Source of the DNA: Streptomyces sp. NBRC 110028
GTDB lineage: Bacteria > Actinomycetota > Actinomycetes > Streptomycetales > Streptomycetaceae
Length of the DNA stretch: 64,000 nucleotides
Direction: 5' to 3'
Assembly: GCF_001417735.1 (NCBI RefSeq)
Contig: NZ_BBUZ01000034.1
Coordinates: 1-64,000, forward strand
Shown here: piece by piece, positions 32,442-40,643 of the stretch
Layout of the letters: each line of letters starts with the position of its first letter
Numbering within the stretch: the first letter of the stretch is position 1
The notes under the pieces: model-generated
The model's input: only the letters and a program-made list of their open reading frames with translations
Told to the model about the DNA's origin: nothing
Database searches by the model: none
Position numbers and translations under genes: made by a program

Positions 32442-33287
32442 GTGCGCAACGCCGCCGTGACGCCCGAGGGCGACCAGATCCGCTGGGTCGAGCTGCCGGG
32501 GCAGGAACCGCCACGCGTCTACGTGCACGGGCTGGGCGCCACGTCACCCGCCTACTTCACCGCCACCGCCGTCCACCCCCTGCTCGCCGGTCACCGCTCC
32601 CTGCTGATCGACCTCCTGGGCCATGGCATCAGCGATCGGCCGACGGGCTTCGACTACACCCTGGAATCCCACGCCGACGTGCTCGCCACCGCCCTGACCC
32701 ACGCGGGTGTCAGCAACGCGGAGCTGATCGCGCACAGCATGGGCGGCTCGGTGGCCATCGTCCTGGCGGCCCGGCACCCCCATCTGGTCTCCCGGCTGGT
32801 GCTGGTCGACGCCAACCTCGACCCGATCCCGCGCATCCCCTCCTCCGGAGGCAGCAGCGGCATCGCCGCCTATTCCGAGCAGGAGTTCCTGACGGACGGC
32901 TGGCGAGAGGTCCGCGACCGGGTCGGCCCCCACTGGTGGTCCACGATGCGCCTGGCCGGACGGGAGGCCCTGCATCGCAGCGCGACCCACCTCACTCGCG
33001 GCACCGTTCCGACCATGCGCGAGCTGCTGCTGGACCTGAAGATCCCCCGCACCTACCTCCTGCCCGAGGCCGACGGTCCGCTCCCGGGCACCGACGGCCT
33101 CACCGACGCCGGGGTGTCCGTCGTCGCGATCCCCGACTGCGGGCACAACATCATGCTGGACACCCCGGAAGCGTTCGCGCGCGCCACGGCCGCGGCGCTC
33201 ACGGACGGTGGCCCTCTTGCTCCGCGTACCGGAACGAATACACTGAGTGACGATCGCGCGTGTGGGCACGTCAAGCGGAGGCATTGA
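32442..33287 (+). CDS. Alpha/beta hydrolase
   Basis: A 281-residue hydrolase with the oxyanion HGLGA, nucleophile AHSMGGS (about Ser106) and C-terminal catalytic His in PDCGHNIMLDTPEAF. GTG 32442 follows GGGGAG. It overlaps the small gene at 33287 by TGATG, so it heads a four-gene string ending in the NB-ARC protein. The C-terminal 25 residues beyond the fold look unconserved. The substrate is unknown; esterase or haloperoxidase-like activity is typical. Confidence 0.88.
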   Translation: MRNAAVTPEGDQIRWVELPGQEPPRVYVHGLGATSPAYFTATAVHPLLAGHRSLLIDLLGHGISDRPTGFDYTLESHADVLATALTHAGVSNAELIAHSMGGSVAIVLAARHPHLVSRLVLVDANLDPIPRIPSSGGSSGIAAYSEQEFLTDGWREVRDRVGPHWWSTMRLAGREALHRSATHLTRGTVPTMRELLLDLKIPRTYLLPEADGPLPGTDGLTDAGVSVVAIPDCGHNIMLDTPEAFARATAAALTDGGPLAPRTGTNTLSDDRACGHVKRRH

Positions 33288-33556
33288 TGAACCGTGTCTG
33301 GGAAGCCGACCCGTCAGCGTTATTCGCCCGACGTCTGGGCAAGACCGCACAGGAGTTGCACAAGTCGGACGACGACGAGGACTGCCCTGACATCTGGCAA
33401 CTCGAAAACGGCGACATCGCCGTGATCGGACGGGACCTGACGACCGCCTACACCGATCATCTGCCCTCCGGTGTACGGATCGGCCACGACGAGCGCCTCG
33501 TGGTGATTCCCGGCATCATGCTGTCCGTCGCGAAACAGGACATCCCGGATGCCTAG
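33287..33556 (+). CDS. Small conserved-type protein (89 aa), partner of DUF6879
   Basis: An 89-residue acidic protein with FARRLGKTAQELHKSDDDEDCPDIWQL and an IPGIMLSVAK tail. I do not recognise a named domain; similar small proteins precede DUF6879 genes in Streptomyces as far as I know. ATG 33287 is coupled to the hydrolase stop and has AAGCGGAGG upstream; it overlaps the next gene by eight bases. Confidence 0.7.
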   Translation: MNRVWEADPSALFARRLGKTAQELHKSDDDEDCPDIWQLENGDIAVIGRDLTTAYTDHLPSGVRIGHDERLVVIPGIMLSVAKQDIPDA

Positions 33557-34175
33557 CCCCGCTCCGGCACTCGACCGCGCACTCGGCTCACGGCTCGACC
33601 TGGATGCCTACCACCGCGATTTCGCGGAGGTCAGGGCCCGCACGCTCGGCCAGGATTCATGGAAGCTTGAGCGTCAGCAGCACTTCGAGGAGCAGAACAA
33701 CCCCGGGCGGGACGCCCTGCGCCGCGGAGACTGGGATGAGGTGATGCGTCAGTTCGAAAAGAAGCGGCCCCGGTTCCTGGAGAGCGTTCAGAAGGACCGC
33801 GAACGCGGTAGCGCCTTCCACCGGGTCCGGGTCGTGGAGCATCCCTTCACTCCGTACGTGCGCTGGGAACTGCTCTCTCTGCGAGTCCAGGCCGAGTGCG
33901 GCAAGCCGATCCGTGTCGTTCGGGCCGACCACGTGCGGGAGTTCGAGCAGCGGGCGATCCTGCCGGAGGTCGTGGTGCTGGGGGCGCGGGTGCTGTACGA
34001 GGTGGTCTACACCGACGAGGGCGTGCCGGACGGCGCCGTGCGGCACAGCGATCCGGAACTGGTTGGCCCGTGGGGGTCGTTCATCTCCGACCTGTACGCC
34101 GGGGGCGAGGACGTCGTGGCGTATGTGGAGCGCCACACGGACTCTTTCCCCCCGCAAGCACTGATGCGGGGGTAG
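33549..34175 (+). CDS. DUF6879 family protein
   Basis: A 208-residue protein with the DUF6879 signature DSWKLERQQHFEEQ near residue 35 and RRGDWDEVMRQFE, followed by an alpha/beta domain (RVRVVEHPFTPYVRWEL). Function unknown; the family is widespread in actinomycetes next to XRE regulators or NLR-like proteins. Its TAG stop is in the same reading frame as the NB-ARC gene, with no further stop in between. Confidence 0.8.
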   Translation: MPSPAPALDRALGSRLDLDAYHRDFAEVRARTLGQDSWKLERQQHFEEQNNPGRDALRRGDWDEVMRQFEKKRPRFLESVQKDRERGSAFHRVRVVEHPFTPYVRWELLSLRVQAECGKPIRVVRADHVREFEQRAILPEVVVLGARVLYEVVYTDEGVPDGAVRHSDPELVGPWGSFISDLYAGGEDVVAYVERHTDSFPPQALMRG

Positions 34176-34250
34176 GCGATCGACGGCGGAACCGACCGGG
34201 AGGAAACCCCCGGCACCCATGCGGAGCTGTCCGGCACGGCACATGACGTC
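34176..34250 (+). other. In-frame leader between DUF6879 stop and NB-ARC start, encoding half of a conserved motif
   Basis: The 25 codons from the TAG (34173-34175) to GTG 34251 are open and include ELSGTAHDV, which continues into VQARDVSGGVHF of the NB-ARC protein. The joined sequence matches the C-terminal motif of the protein at 25620-26012. A ribosome site GGGAGGAAA lies at 34198-34206, but no ATG, GTG or TTG follows in frame before 34251; the ATG at 34219 is in another frame. Confidence 0.6.
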
Positions 34251-36599
34251 GTGCAGGCGCGCGATGTCAGCGGCGGCGTCCATTTCCACGCCCACGACAA
34301 CACCGCCCGCTCCGCCCCCGTCCCGCCCCGTCAGCTCCCCGGAGACATCAGGAACTTCGTGGACCGCACCGACGCACTTGAACGGCTTGACGCGATCCTC
34401 CCGAGCGATGGGGGCAAAGATCCGCTCATCGTCTCCGTCTGCGTCATCGCCGGTACTGCCGGCGCGGGTAAGACATCGCTCGCGCTGCGCTGGGCACACC
34501 AAGCCAAGGGCTGGTTCCCCGACGGGCAGCTGTACGTCAATCTGCGCGGCTACGATCCCGGCGAGCCGGTCGCCGCGCACGAGGCACTGCACCGCTTCCT
34601 GACCGCGCTCGGCACACCCGCCGCGACGATCCCGGCCGACCCGGATGCGGCAGCGGCCCTCTACCGCTCGATGCTGTCCGGCCGCCGGATGCTCGTGGTG
34701 CTCGACAACGCGGCCACCGTCGCCCAGGTCCGGCCGCTGCTGCCGGGCAACTCCCACTGCCTGGTCGTGGTGACCAGCCGTGGTCGGCTGTCCGGGCTTT
34801 CCATACGTGACGGAGCCGAGCGGATCACCCTCGGAACGCTCCCGGAGACGGAGGCGGTCGCGCTCCTGCACGCGGTGACCGCCGGACACCGACCCGCAGA
34901 CGACAGCCGGAACCTTGCCGAACTCGCCCAGCTGTGTGCCCGCCTGCCGCTCGCTCTGCGGATCGCCGCCGAGCGGGCGGCCACTCACCCCCACATGGGG
35001 ATCGATGAGCTGATCGAAGACCTCCGGGACGAGTCTGCTCTCTGGGACGCGCTGAGCACGGGCGATGAAGTGGAGGCGGACGCGGTGCGGACGGTCTTCG
35101 CCTGGTCCTACCGGGCCCTCTCTGCTGACGCGGCACGCCTGTTCCGGCTTCTCGGGCTGCATCCCGGGCCGGAGTTCGGGCTGGCAGCGGCCACGGCCCT
35201 TTCGGCGCTGCCCATTCGGCGTACCCGACAGTTACTCGACGTCCTGGTCGGCGCCCATTTGCTGGAGCAGACCGCCCTTGATCGCTACGAGTTCCATGAT
35301 CTGCTCCGTGCCTACGCCGCCGAGCAGGCCAAAGCCGAGGAGCCGCCACGAGCCCGGCTGGCCGCTCTCCGCCGCCTCCTCGACTGGTACGTGTACGCCG
35401 CCGATGCGGCAATGACATTGCTGTGGCCCCACCACAAGCGTCTCGGACTCGGACAGCCGCCTCCGGACGTCAACGTTCCGGGGTTTGTTGACTACGAGCA
35501 GGCGGTGGACTGGGCGGAGCGGGAACAGGCCAACGTCGTGGCGGCGGTGCGTGTCGCGGAGCGGGAAGGTCTCGACCGGTACGTCAGCTGGCTGGCCGAC
35601 CTGGTCTGGTCCGCGCGGGCACCGTCCGCCGTGATTCCGGATCTCCTCCCCGTGATGGAGCAGGGCCTCCGCGCGGCGCGGCGGTCGGGTGACCGTGAGG
35701 CGGAAGCGCGGTTGCTGGAGGCGCTCGGTCTGGGAAACCGGATGGCGAACCGGCTCTCGGCGAGCCGGGAGTTCCTGGACGCCGCCCTGACACTGCGGCG
35801 GGAACTGGGCGACCGAAGGGGAGAGGCTGCAGCGCTCAACGCCCTCGGACTGCTTGACGCCCGGACCCGGCGTCTCGACGCTGCCGACGGGCACTTTCTC
35901 CGGGCAGGGGCTGTCTACCGCGAGGTGGACGAGGGCCGACTGGAGATCGTGGCCCTCTCGAACCTGGCAGCGTCCCGCCTCCAGGCCGGCCGTCTCGATG
36001 AAGCGGCCCGCGACGCGCGACGAGCGCTTGAGTTCCATCGCGAGGCGGGCAACAAGCGCAGCATCGGCAACGCGCTGCGCATCCTCAGCGCCCTCCACCT
36101 CGACCGTGGCGAACCGCTGGAGGCCCTGCGGACGGCGGATGAGGCCATCGCCATCGCACTCGAACTGCGCAACACCACCCTCGAAGGCTATTGGCTGCTT
36201 GCCCGGGCCGATGCCCTGCGTGCCCTGAGAAGGTTCGGGGAGGCGTTGGAGGCGGGGCAGCGGTCGGCGGTGTTGCACGGCAGGTTGGGAGACACATCGC
36301 GGGCGGCGATGGGGTGGCACGGTGTGGGCGAGACGTACCAGGCGATGGGGAGACCGGCGGACGCCGAGCCGTTTCACCGGATGGCGGTGGAGGCGCACCA
36401 CGCGCTCGGGGAGACGTGGCACGCGGCTGTCGCGCTGGACGGGCTCGCCCGGGCGGTCCAAGAGGATCATCCGGCGCAAGCCGTCGCGCACTGGGACGAA
36501 GCCATAGGGCTCATCGCCGAATACCGAGACGACCGCGCGGTGGCGTTCCGGGACCGCATGATCCGCGCGCGACAGCAGGCGAGCCACGGCGGTGTCTAG
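34251..36599 (+). CDS. NB-ARC/TPR NLR-like STAND ATPase
   Basis: A 782-residue protein from GTG 34251, possibly longer (see the preceding leader). Domains: a short N-terminal motif (VQARDVSGGVHFH), NB-ARC with Walker A GTAGAGKT (residues 68-75) and Walker B MLVVLDNAA, a winged-helix region near LFRLLGLHPGPEFG, and C-terminal TPRs from about residue 470. The plan is that of AfsR-like proteins without the SARP DNA-binding domain, or of bacterial NLRs. Codon 328 is TTA. The last gene of a four-gene string, it ends exactly where a MITE is inserted. Confidence 0.88.
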   Translation: MQARDVSGGVHFHAHDNTARSAPVPPRQLPGDIRNFVDRTDALERLDAILPSDGGKDPLIVSVCVIAGTAGAGKTSLALRWAHQAKGWFPDGQLYVNLRGYDPGEPVAAHEALHRFLTALGTPAATIPADPDAAAALYRSMLSGRRMLVVLDNAATVAQVRPLLPGNSHCLVVVTSRGRLSGLSIRDGAERITLGTLPETEAVALLHAVTAGHRPADDSRNLAELAQLCARLPLALRIAAERAATHPHMGIDELIEDLRDESALWDALSTGDEVEADAVRTVFAWSYRALSADAARLFRLLGLHPGPEFGLAAATALSALPIRRTRQLLDVLVGAHLLEQTALDRYEFHDLLRAYAAEQAKAEEPPRARLAALRRLLDWYVYAADAAMTLLWPHHKRLGLGQPPPDVNVPGFVDYEQAVDWAEREQANVVAAVRVAEREGLDRYVSWLADLVWSARAPSAVIPDLLPVMEQGLRAARRSGDREAEARLLEALGLGNRMANRLSASREFLDAALTLRRELGDRRGEAAALNALGLLDARTRRLDAADGHFLRAGAVYREVDEGRLEIVALSNLAASRLQAGRLDEAARDARRALEFHREAGNKRSIGNALRILSALHLDRGEPLEALRTADEAIAIALELRNTTLEGYWLLARADALRALRRFGEALEAGQRSAVLHGRLGDTSRAAMGWHGVGETYQAMGRPADAEPFHRMAVEAHHALGETWHAAVALDGLARAVQEDHPAQAVAHWDEAIGLIAEYRDDRAVAFRDRMIRARQQASHGGV

Positions 36600-36762
36600 T
36601 GCCGCGTCAGCCAAGGTTCACCCCGCTCGCCGCCCTGGCACGGCCATCTGCGGCGTTGCCGAATCGACCGAGTAGGCCCACTACGAGGCCGATCCGGCGC
36701 CTTGCATCTGACCGCACCAGGACGCCTCGCTACCGGGAACTCCTTGGCTGACGCGGCACTAG
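36596..36762 (-). mobile_element. 159-bp MITE, copy 1, flanked by CTAG
   Basis: The element at 36600-36758 has terminal inverted repeats beginning TGCCGCGTCAGCCAAGG and is bracketed by CTAG on both sides (36596-36599 and 36759-36762). A near-identical copy of the same length lies inverted at 63657-63815. It has no coding capacity. CTAG target sites fit the YTAR preference of IS5-family transposases, so it is probably mobilised in trans. The left CTAG contains the stop codon of the NB-ARC gene. Confidence 0.92.
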
Positions 36763-36880
36763 TCGCGCCGTGAGGTGACCTGCGCCCAGACGGCCTTGGC
36801 CGGGCGCCGTCGGCCTGGTGTGTCGGTGGCGCCTTCTAGTCTCGGCACGAACACACAGGTTGCGGTTTGGGGAGGGCGTC

Positions 36881-37666
36881 ATGGGTGACGGTATTCAGTG
36901 GCTGAGGGGCGGGAACACGGGTACGGCCTGGATGGTGAGTGTGGTTTTCGCGCGCGGGATCGACCCGGAGGAGCTGGCGTTACGGATGGGTGCTCCGCGT
37001 GGTGCGGTGACCGAGCCGATCACAGACGCCGAGGTGCTCGACTTGGACCTGGACTTCTACCGGCCGCTCACGCACGGTGACGCGGTGGCCCGGGTCGGCG
37101 AGCACGCGGGATGGTCGTTCGCGATCGAGTACGGGCACGCGGTTGGAGTCAGCCGCCTGGCGGAGGTCTCCCGCGACGGCGTGGAAGCCTTCCACTACGA
37201 CCGCAACCCGGAACACCCGCCCACCATCGTCTTCTATGCGCGCGACGGCCAGAAGGTCTGCGGCTTCGGCTTGGGGGAGGAGCCCATCCGGTGGGGCAAG
37301 GAGCCCGACCTGCTGCTGCCCGACCTCGTCGCCGCCGGCATCCTCAATCCCGACGGGGACACCTACCCCGCGGACCCGGACGAGGACGAGGACGAGTCCG
37401 TGGATTACGCCGCCCGTGACCGCCGGGCTCTGGCCGTCGTCGAGGAACGCTTCAGCCTCTCTCTGCCGCGGACCGTCTTCACCGAGGACCGCCTTCCCGC
37501 GTACGTGACCAACAGCACCCCCGCTCCCGACTTCGAGGCCATCCATGACTGGGCCGCCACCAACGGTCGCCCGCTCCCCGACGCCCGGCTCGGCCTGATC
37601 CCCGCCACCCTGCGACGCAATTACGAGCACGCCACCGATCCCCGCTGGCACAAGCGGCAGCGGTAG
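36881..37666 (+). CDS. DUF6461-type protein with Lsr2-like C-terminal region
   Basis: A 261-residue protein. The N-terminal two-thirds resemble DUF6461 (ARGIDPEELALRMGA, a YxxxFxRGLdPeEL-like opening). The C-terminal segment FEAIHDWAATNGRPLPDARL followed by IPATLRRNYEHA resembles the Lsr2 DNA-binding domain (WAxxNGxxVxxRGRIPxxVxxAY). That would make it a DNA-bound sensor, but key Arg-Gly-Arg contacts are replaced. ATG 36881 follows GGGGAGGG. Codon 34 is TTA. Confidence 0.62.
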   Translation: MGDGIQWLRGGNTGTAWMVSVVFARGIDPEELALRMGAPRGAVTEPITDAEVLDLDLDFYRPLTHGDAVARVGEHAGWSFAIEYGHAVGVSRLAEVSRDGVEAFHYDRNPEHPPTIVFYARDGQKVCGFGLGEEPIRWGKEPDLLLPDLVAAGILNPDGDTYPADPDEDEDESVDYAARDRRALAVVEERFSLSLPRTVFTEDRLPAYVTNSTPAPDFEAIHDWAATNGRPLPDARLGLIPATLRRNYEHATDPRWHKRQR

Positions 37667-37711
37667 GGCGTCGGGTGTCCGCACGAAGCCCGTCGGAGTA
37701 ACCCGCCCCCG

Positions 37712-38137
37712 TCACCCCGGAGCTGTCACCACGTGCGCCCAGACGGTCTTGCCCGGGCCCCGGCGTTCCTTGACGCCCCAGCGGTCGGCCAGCGCCTCGA
37801 CCAGGAGCAGGCCACGGCCCTGTTCGTCGTCGGAGGCGGGCGCCTTGGGGGTGGGCTGACGGTCGTGGGTGTCCGACACCTCGATCTCCAGGCGGCCGGT
37901 CTCATGGTCGTACCGCAGCAGCAGCGCGAAGTCCCGTCCGGGGACGCGGCCGTGGAGGACGGCGTTGGCCGCCAGCTCGGCAACGACGAGGACGGCGGCG
38001 TCGCTGGGCCCGAGGCCCCAGGAGGCGAGCTGGTTCGCGGTCAGCAACCGGGCGAGCCGGGCCCCTCGTCGGGTGGCGGAGAATCGCTGTGCGAACGTAC
38101 GTACGGTGACGGGAGCTTGGCCCTGTGGTGCGGTCAT
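37712..38137 (-). CDS. RsbW-like ATP-binding protein (second whiJ-type set)
   Basis: A 141-residue GHKL ATPase domain protein: N-box AELAANAVLHG, G1 DTHDRQP, and G2 EQGRGLLLVEALADRWG. ATG 38137 was chosen because the longer frame to 38395 starts in the divergent promoter region. It is divergent from the XRE-DUF5753 gene at 38253, mirroring the arrangement at 26062-27746. Possible serine kinase or anti-sigma function. Confidence 0.87.
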   Translation of the reverse strand: MTAPQGQAPVTVRTFAQRFSATRRGARLARLLTANQLASWGLGPSDAAVLVVAELAANAVLHGRVPGRDFALLLRYDHETGRLEIEVSDTHDRQPTPKAPASDDEQGRGLLLVEALADRWGVKERRGPGKTVWAHVVTAPG

Positions 38138-38252
38138 GGGCGGAAGCGTTGCGGTGCGGGTGGGGCTCCGGCCAGGTATGACACCCACCCAGTTTTCGCT
38201 GTACCAGTTGACTCGCTGAACTGGGGCGGTCACCGCGCGTGACGATAGGCAT

Positions 38253-39083
38253 ATGGGAGCAGACAACAGCGAACCCGAAGTCTCGGACAGCCTCAAGACG
38301 TTTGGCGCGGTGCTCAAGGCACTGCGGGACGAAGGGGGGTTGACCCAGGAGCAGTTCGCGCCGCGCGTGCGGTACTCGGTGACGTACGTCGCCAAGATCG
38401 AGCAGGGCAGGCGCTTCCCCCCGAAAGAACTCGTCCCACGGACGGAAGAGGTGTTGGGCCCGTTGGCCGCGCGGGTGCTAGGTGCCGCGTATCGCAGTCT
38501 GACGCGGAAGGTGGGGTTAGCGGCATGGTTTCAGCACTGGGCGGGAATCGAGGAGGAGGCGCTGACGCTCCTCACCTACGAGTGCACGGTCATCCCTGGG
38601 CTGCTCCAGCCCGAGCCGTACATCCGCGCCGTCTTCGAGCGCCGCATCCCGTACATCACGCCGGAGCAGTTGGAGCAGCAGGTCATCGCACGCCTGGCCA
38701 GGCAGGGGCTGTTCTCCGAGCTGCCGAACACCTCGTTCTGCTTCATCATCGAGCATGCGCTGCTGGACCGGGGGTTCGGTGGCCCCGATGTCACGAGGGC
38801 GGTTCTCGACAACCTTCTGGAGCAGGGGCGCTGCCGCAACGTGGAGATCCAGATCATGCCGCTGAAGCAAGCGGATCACTTCGGCGCCGACGGACCGATG
38901 TGCCTCGCCGAAACGCCGGACCACCAGTGGGTCGGCTACATCGAAGCGCACGACACCAGCGTGCTGATCACGGACCCGAAATCCGTGAGTGCGATGCTCC
39001 AGCGCTATGGCAAACTGCGCCCACAGGCACTGAGCCCTGAGGCCAGCGCGAGCCTGCTAGAGCAGATGCGAGGAGCGCTATGA
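38253..39083 (+). CDS. XRE-family regulator with DUF5753 domain (second set)
   Basis: A 276-residue protein with an N-terminal helix-turn-helix (FGAVLKALRDEGGLTQEQFA, VTYVAKIEQGRR) and DUF5753 domain (YECTVIPGLLQPEPYIRAVF, VEIQIMPLKQADH). One leucine in GLAAWF is TTA. The stop overlaps the tandem DUF397 gene by ATGA. It differs clearly in sequence from the XRE protein at 26620, so the two sets are not a recent duplication. Confidence 0.93.
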   Translation: MGADNSEPEVSDSLKTFGAVLKALRDEGGLTQEQFAPRVRYSVTYVAKIEQGRRFPPKELVPRTEEVLGPLAARVLGAAYRSLTRKVGLAAWFQHWAGIEEEALTLLTYECTVIPGLLQPEPYIRAVFERRIPYITPEQLEQQVIARLARQGLFSELPNTSFCFIIEHALLDRGFGGPDVTRAVLDNLLEQGRCRNVEIQIMPLKQADHFGADGPMCLAETPDHQWVGYIEAHDTSVLITDPKSVSAMLQRYGKLRPQALSPEASASLLEQMRGAL

Positions 39084-39412
39084 GTGGTACCGAACTCGAC
39101 TGGTTCAAGAGCAGCTACAGCGGAAGCGGGGGCGGCAACTGCGTCGAGGTGGCCATGTGCCTGGACACCGTGCATGTTCGCGACTCCAAGGACACCCGAC
39201 TCGGCTCCCTGACCGTCTCGCGCCAGGCGTGGTCGGCTTTCACCACCGAACTCGACTGGTTCAAGAGCAGCTACAGCGGCGGCGGGGGCGGCGATTGCGT
39301 CGAGGTCGCCATACGCCCGGACACCGTCCACGTCCGCGACTCCAAGGACACCCAGCTCGGCCGACTGACGGTTTCCCCCACCGCTTGGGCCGCATTCACC
39401 GCGCAGCTCTGA
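39080..39412 (+). CDS. Tandem DUF397 protein (two fused copies)
   Basis: A 110-residue protein consisting of two consecutive DUF397 domains: ELDWFKSSYSGSGGGNCVEVA then ELDWFKSSYSGGGGGDCVEVA, each followed by VHVRDSKDT. Single-domain proteins are about 60-75 residues, so this is an in-frame internal duplication that has stayed highly similar also at DNA level. It is translationally coupled to the XRE regulator (ATGA). Confidence 0.93.
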   Translation: MSGTELDWFKSSYSGSGGGNCVEVAMCLDTVHVRDSKDTRLGSLTVSRQAWSAFTTELDWFKSSYSGGGGGDCVEVAIRPDTVHVRDSKDTQLGRLTVSPTAWAAFTAQL

Positions 39413-39462
39413 GGGAACACCCGGCACCGCTGCCGCTAAGCTGACCGAAATCGGAGGTGGCG

Positions 39463-40167
39463 GTGGCGGCGCAGGCGCGGGGTGGGATGGCGGGCGACAT
39501 CCAGGAGCGCGTCAAACGGCTCATCGTCGACCGGCGACTCCCCTCCGGCGCGCCCCTGCCCACCGAGACGGAGCTGATGGAGCTCCTCGGGGTCAGCCGT
39601 AACTCCGTGCGCGAAGCACTCAAGGCACTCCAGGCCATGGGGATCGTGGAGATCCGGCACGGCTTCGGGACGTACGTGGGGCCCATGTCGATGGCGCCCA
39701 TGATCGAAGGCCTGATCTTCCGCACCGTCGCCGGTCACTACCGGGGCGAGGACAGCCTGCTGCAGCTGCTGGAGCTGCGGGAGGCCGTGGAGACGGGGCT
39801 GATCGCCCGGCTGGCCGGGCGGATACCGGCGGATGACCTCACGACGCTGGACGCCATCGTGCGGCGCATGGAGGCGGAGGCGGCCGAGGGGGCCGTGCAC
39901 GCGGAGACGGATCGCGCCTTTCACGCCGCGCTGTACGGGAGCCTGGACAATACGCTGCTCAGCGAGGTGCTGGAGGCGTTCTGGGACGCGTTCCACCGGG
40001 TGCGTACGGACCTGGTCGACGTACCGACCGACCCCCATGTGACCCTGGCCCAGCACCGGCGGATTCTGGAGTCCGTGCGCTCCGGCGATGCCCTACGCGC
40101 CGAAGAGGCGATTCGCGACCACTTCTGCAACATTCGCAACAGGCTGCGTTCGCCGCATCACGAATAA
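39463..40167 (+). CDS. GntR/FadR-family transcriptional regulator
   Basis: A 234-residue regulator with an N-terminal winged helix (ERVKRLIVDRRLPSGAPLPTE, ELMELLGVSRNSVREALKAL) and an FCD ligand-binding domain whose metal-binding Asp/His residues lie in LRRMEAEA and DPHVTLAQHRRILESV. GTG 39463 is five bases after GGAGG; GTG 39457 and ATG 39487 are alternatives. No clear target gene is adjacent, as the following 470 bp are transposon remnants. Confidence 0.9.
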   Translation: MAAQARGGMAGDIQERVKRLIVDRRLPSGAPLPTETELMELLGVSRNSVREALKALQAMGIVEIRHGFGTYVGPMSMAPMIEGLIFRTVAGHYRGEDSLLQLLELREAVETGLIARLAGRIPADDLTTLDAIVRRMEAEAAEGAVHAETDRAFHAALYGSLDNTLLSEVLEAFWDAFHRVRTDLVDVPTDPHVTLAQHRRILESVRSGDALRAEEAIRDHFCNIRNRLRSPHHE

Positions 40168-40259
40168 GCCGTTTTCGCGACCGATTCGCGACGCCCCCCC
40201 ATGGCACGCCTTGTCTGAATAAAGGTGCGTTTCGCCTTGTGGCCACCCGGGCGCCCTCG

Positions 40260-40481
40260 GCCCCTGATCTGGGTGCACCCCACACCAACCTGCTGCGCGG
40301 CCAGGTGCTCGATGACCGACCACGGCACATCCAGCGGGTCGTCCACCAGGAACCAGCCGACGTACCGGACGGTGCACATCTGGACCGCGAACCCCAGTTG
40401 GTGCGCCGCCGTACGGCGCAACGCGATCAGGTCCCGGTCCACGTCGTCCAGGAAGAAGAACCGCTCCAGCTCCGGCCGCGA
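40260..40481 (-). pseudogene. Tn3-family transposase remnant (N-terminal DUF4158 part)
   Basis: Minus-strand sequence encodes PELERFFFLDDVDRDLIAL, then HQLGFAVQMCTVRYVGWFLVD and VIEHLAAQQVGVG, the start of a Tn3-family transposase. The frame degenerates at both ends; the remaining about 900 residues are absent. Its upstream end meets a plus-strand fragment of the same gene family at about 40480. Confidence 0.82.
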
Positions 40482-40601
40482 TGCCGCCGTGCTGTGGACG
40501 ACCCGCTATCTGGACGCCGCCGTCGAGGAGTTGCGAGCGCTGCCGCCCACGAGCGCGAGCACGACGTCTTGGACGAGGACGACGACAGTGAGGAATGACC
40601 G
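40480..40601 (+). pseudogene. Tn3-family transposase remnant (C-terminal part)
   Basis: Plus-strand sequence encodes AAVLWTTRYLDAAVEELRAL, matching the C-terminal VVLWNTxYLDxAVxxLR of Tn3 transposases; a frameshift after that leads into HEREHDVLDED. It abuts the N-terminal fragment in opposite orientation, so deletion and inversion have occurred. Confidence 0.75.
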
Positions 40602-40643
40602 CACGAGGCCCTGCGGTGGTGGAGCGGACCCACGCACGAGTCC

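Noticed and set aside
34219-34602. 127-codon frame starting at the ATG after the good ribosome site before the NB-ARC gene
   Set aside because: It is out of frame with the NB-ARC domain and encodes no recognisable protein, unless a frameshift is present.
34251-36599. Call as an AfsR/SARP pathway regulator
   Set aside because: The N-terminal SARP DNA-binding domain is absent; only NB-ARC and TPR parts are present.
40239-40598. 119-residue plus-strand open frame
   Set aside because: Most of it is antisense to the Tn3 N-terminal fragment; only its end belongs to the C-terminal transposase fragment.
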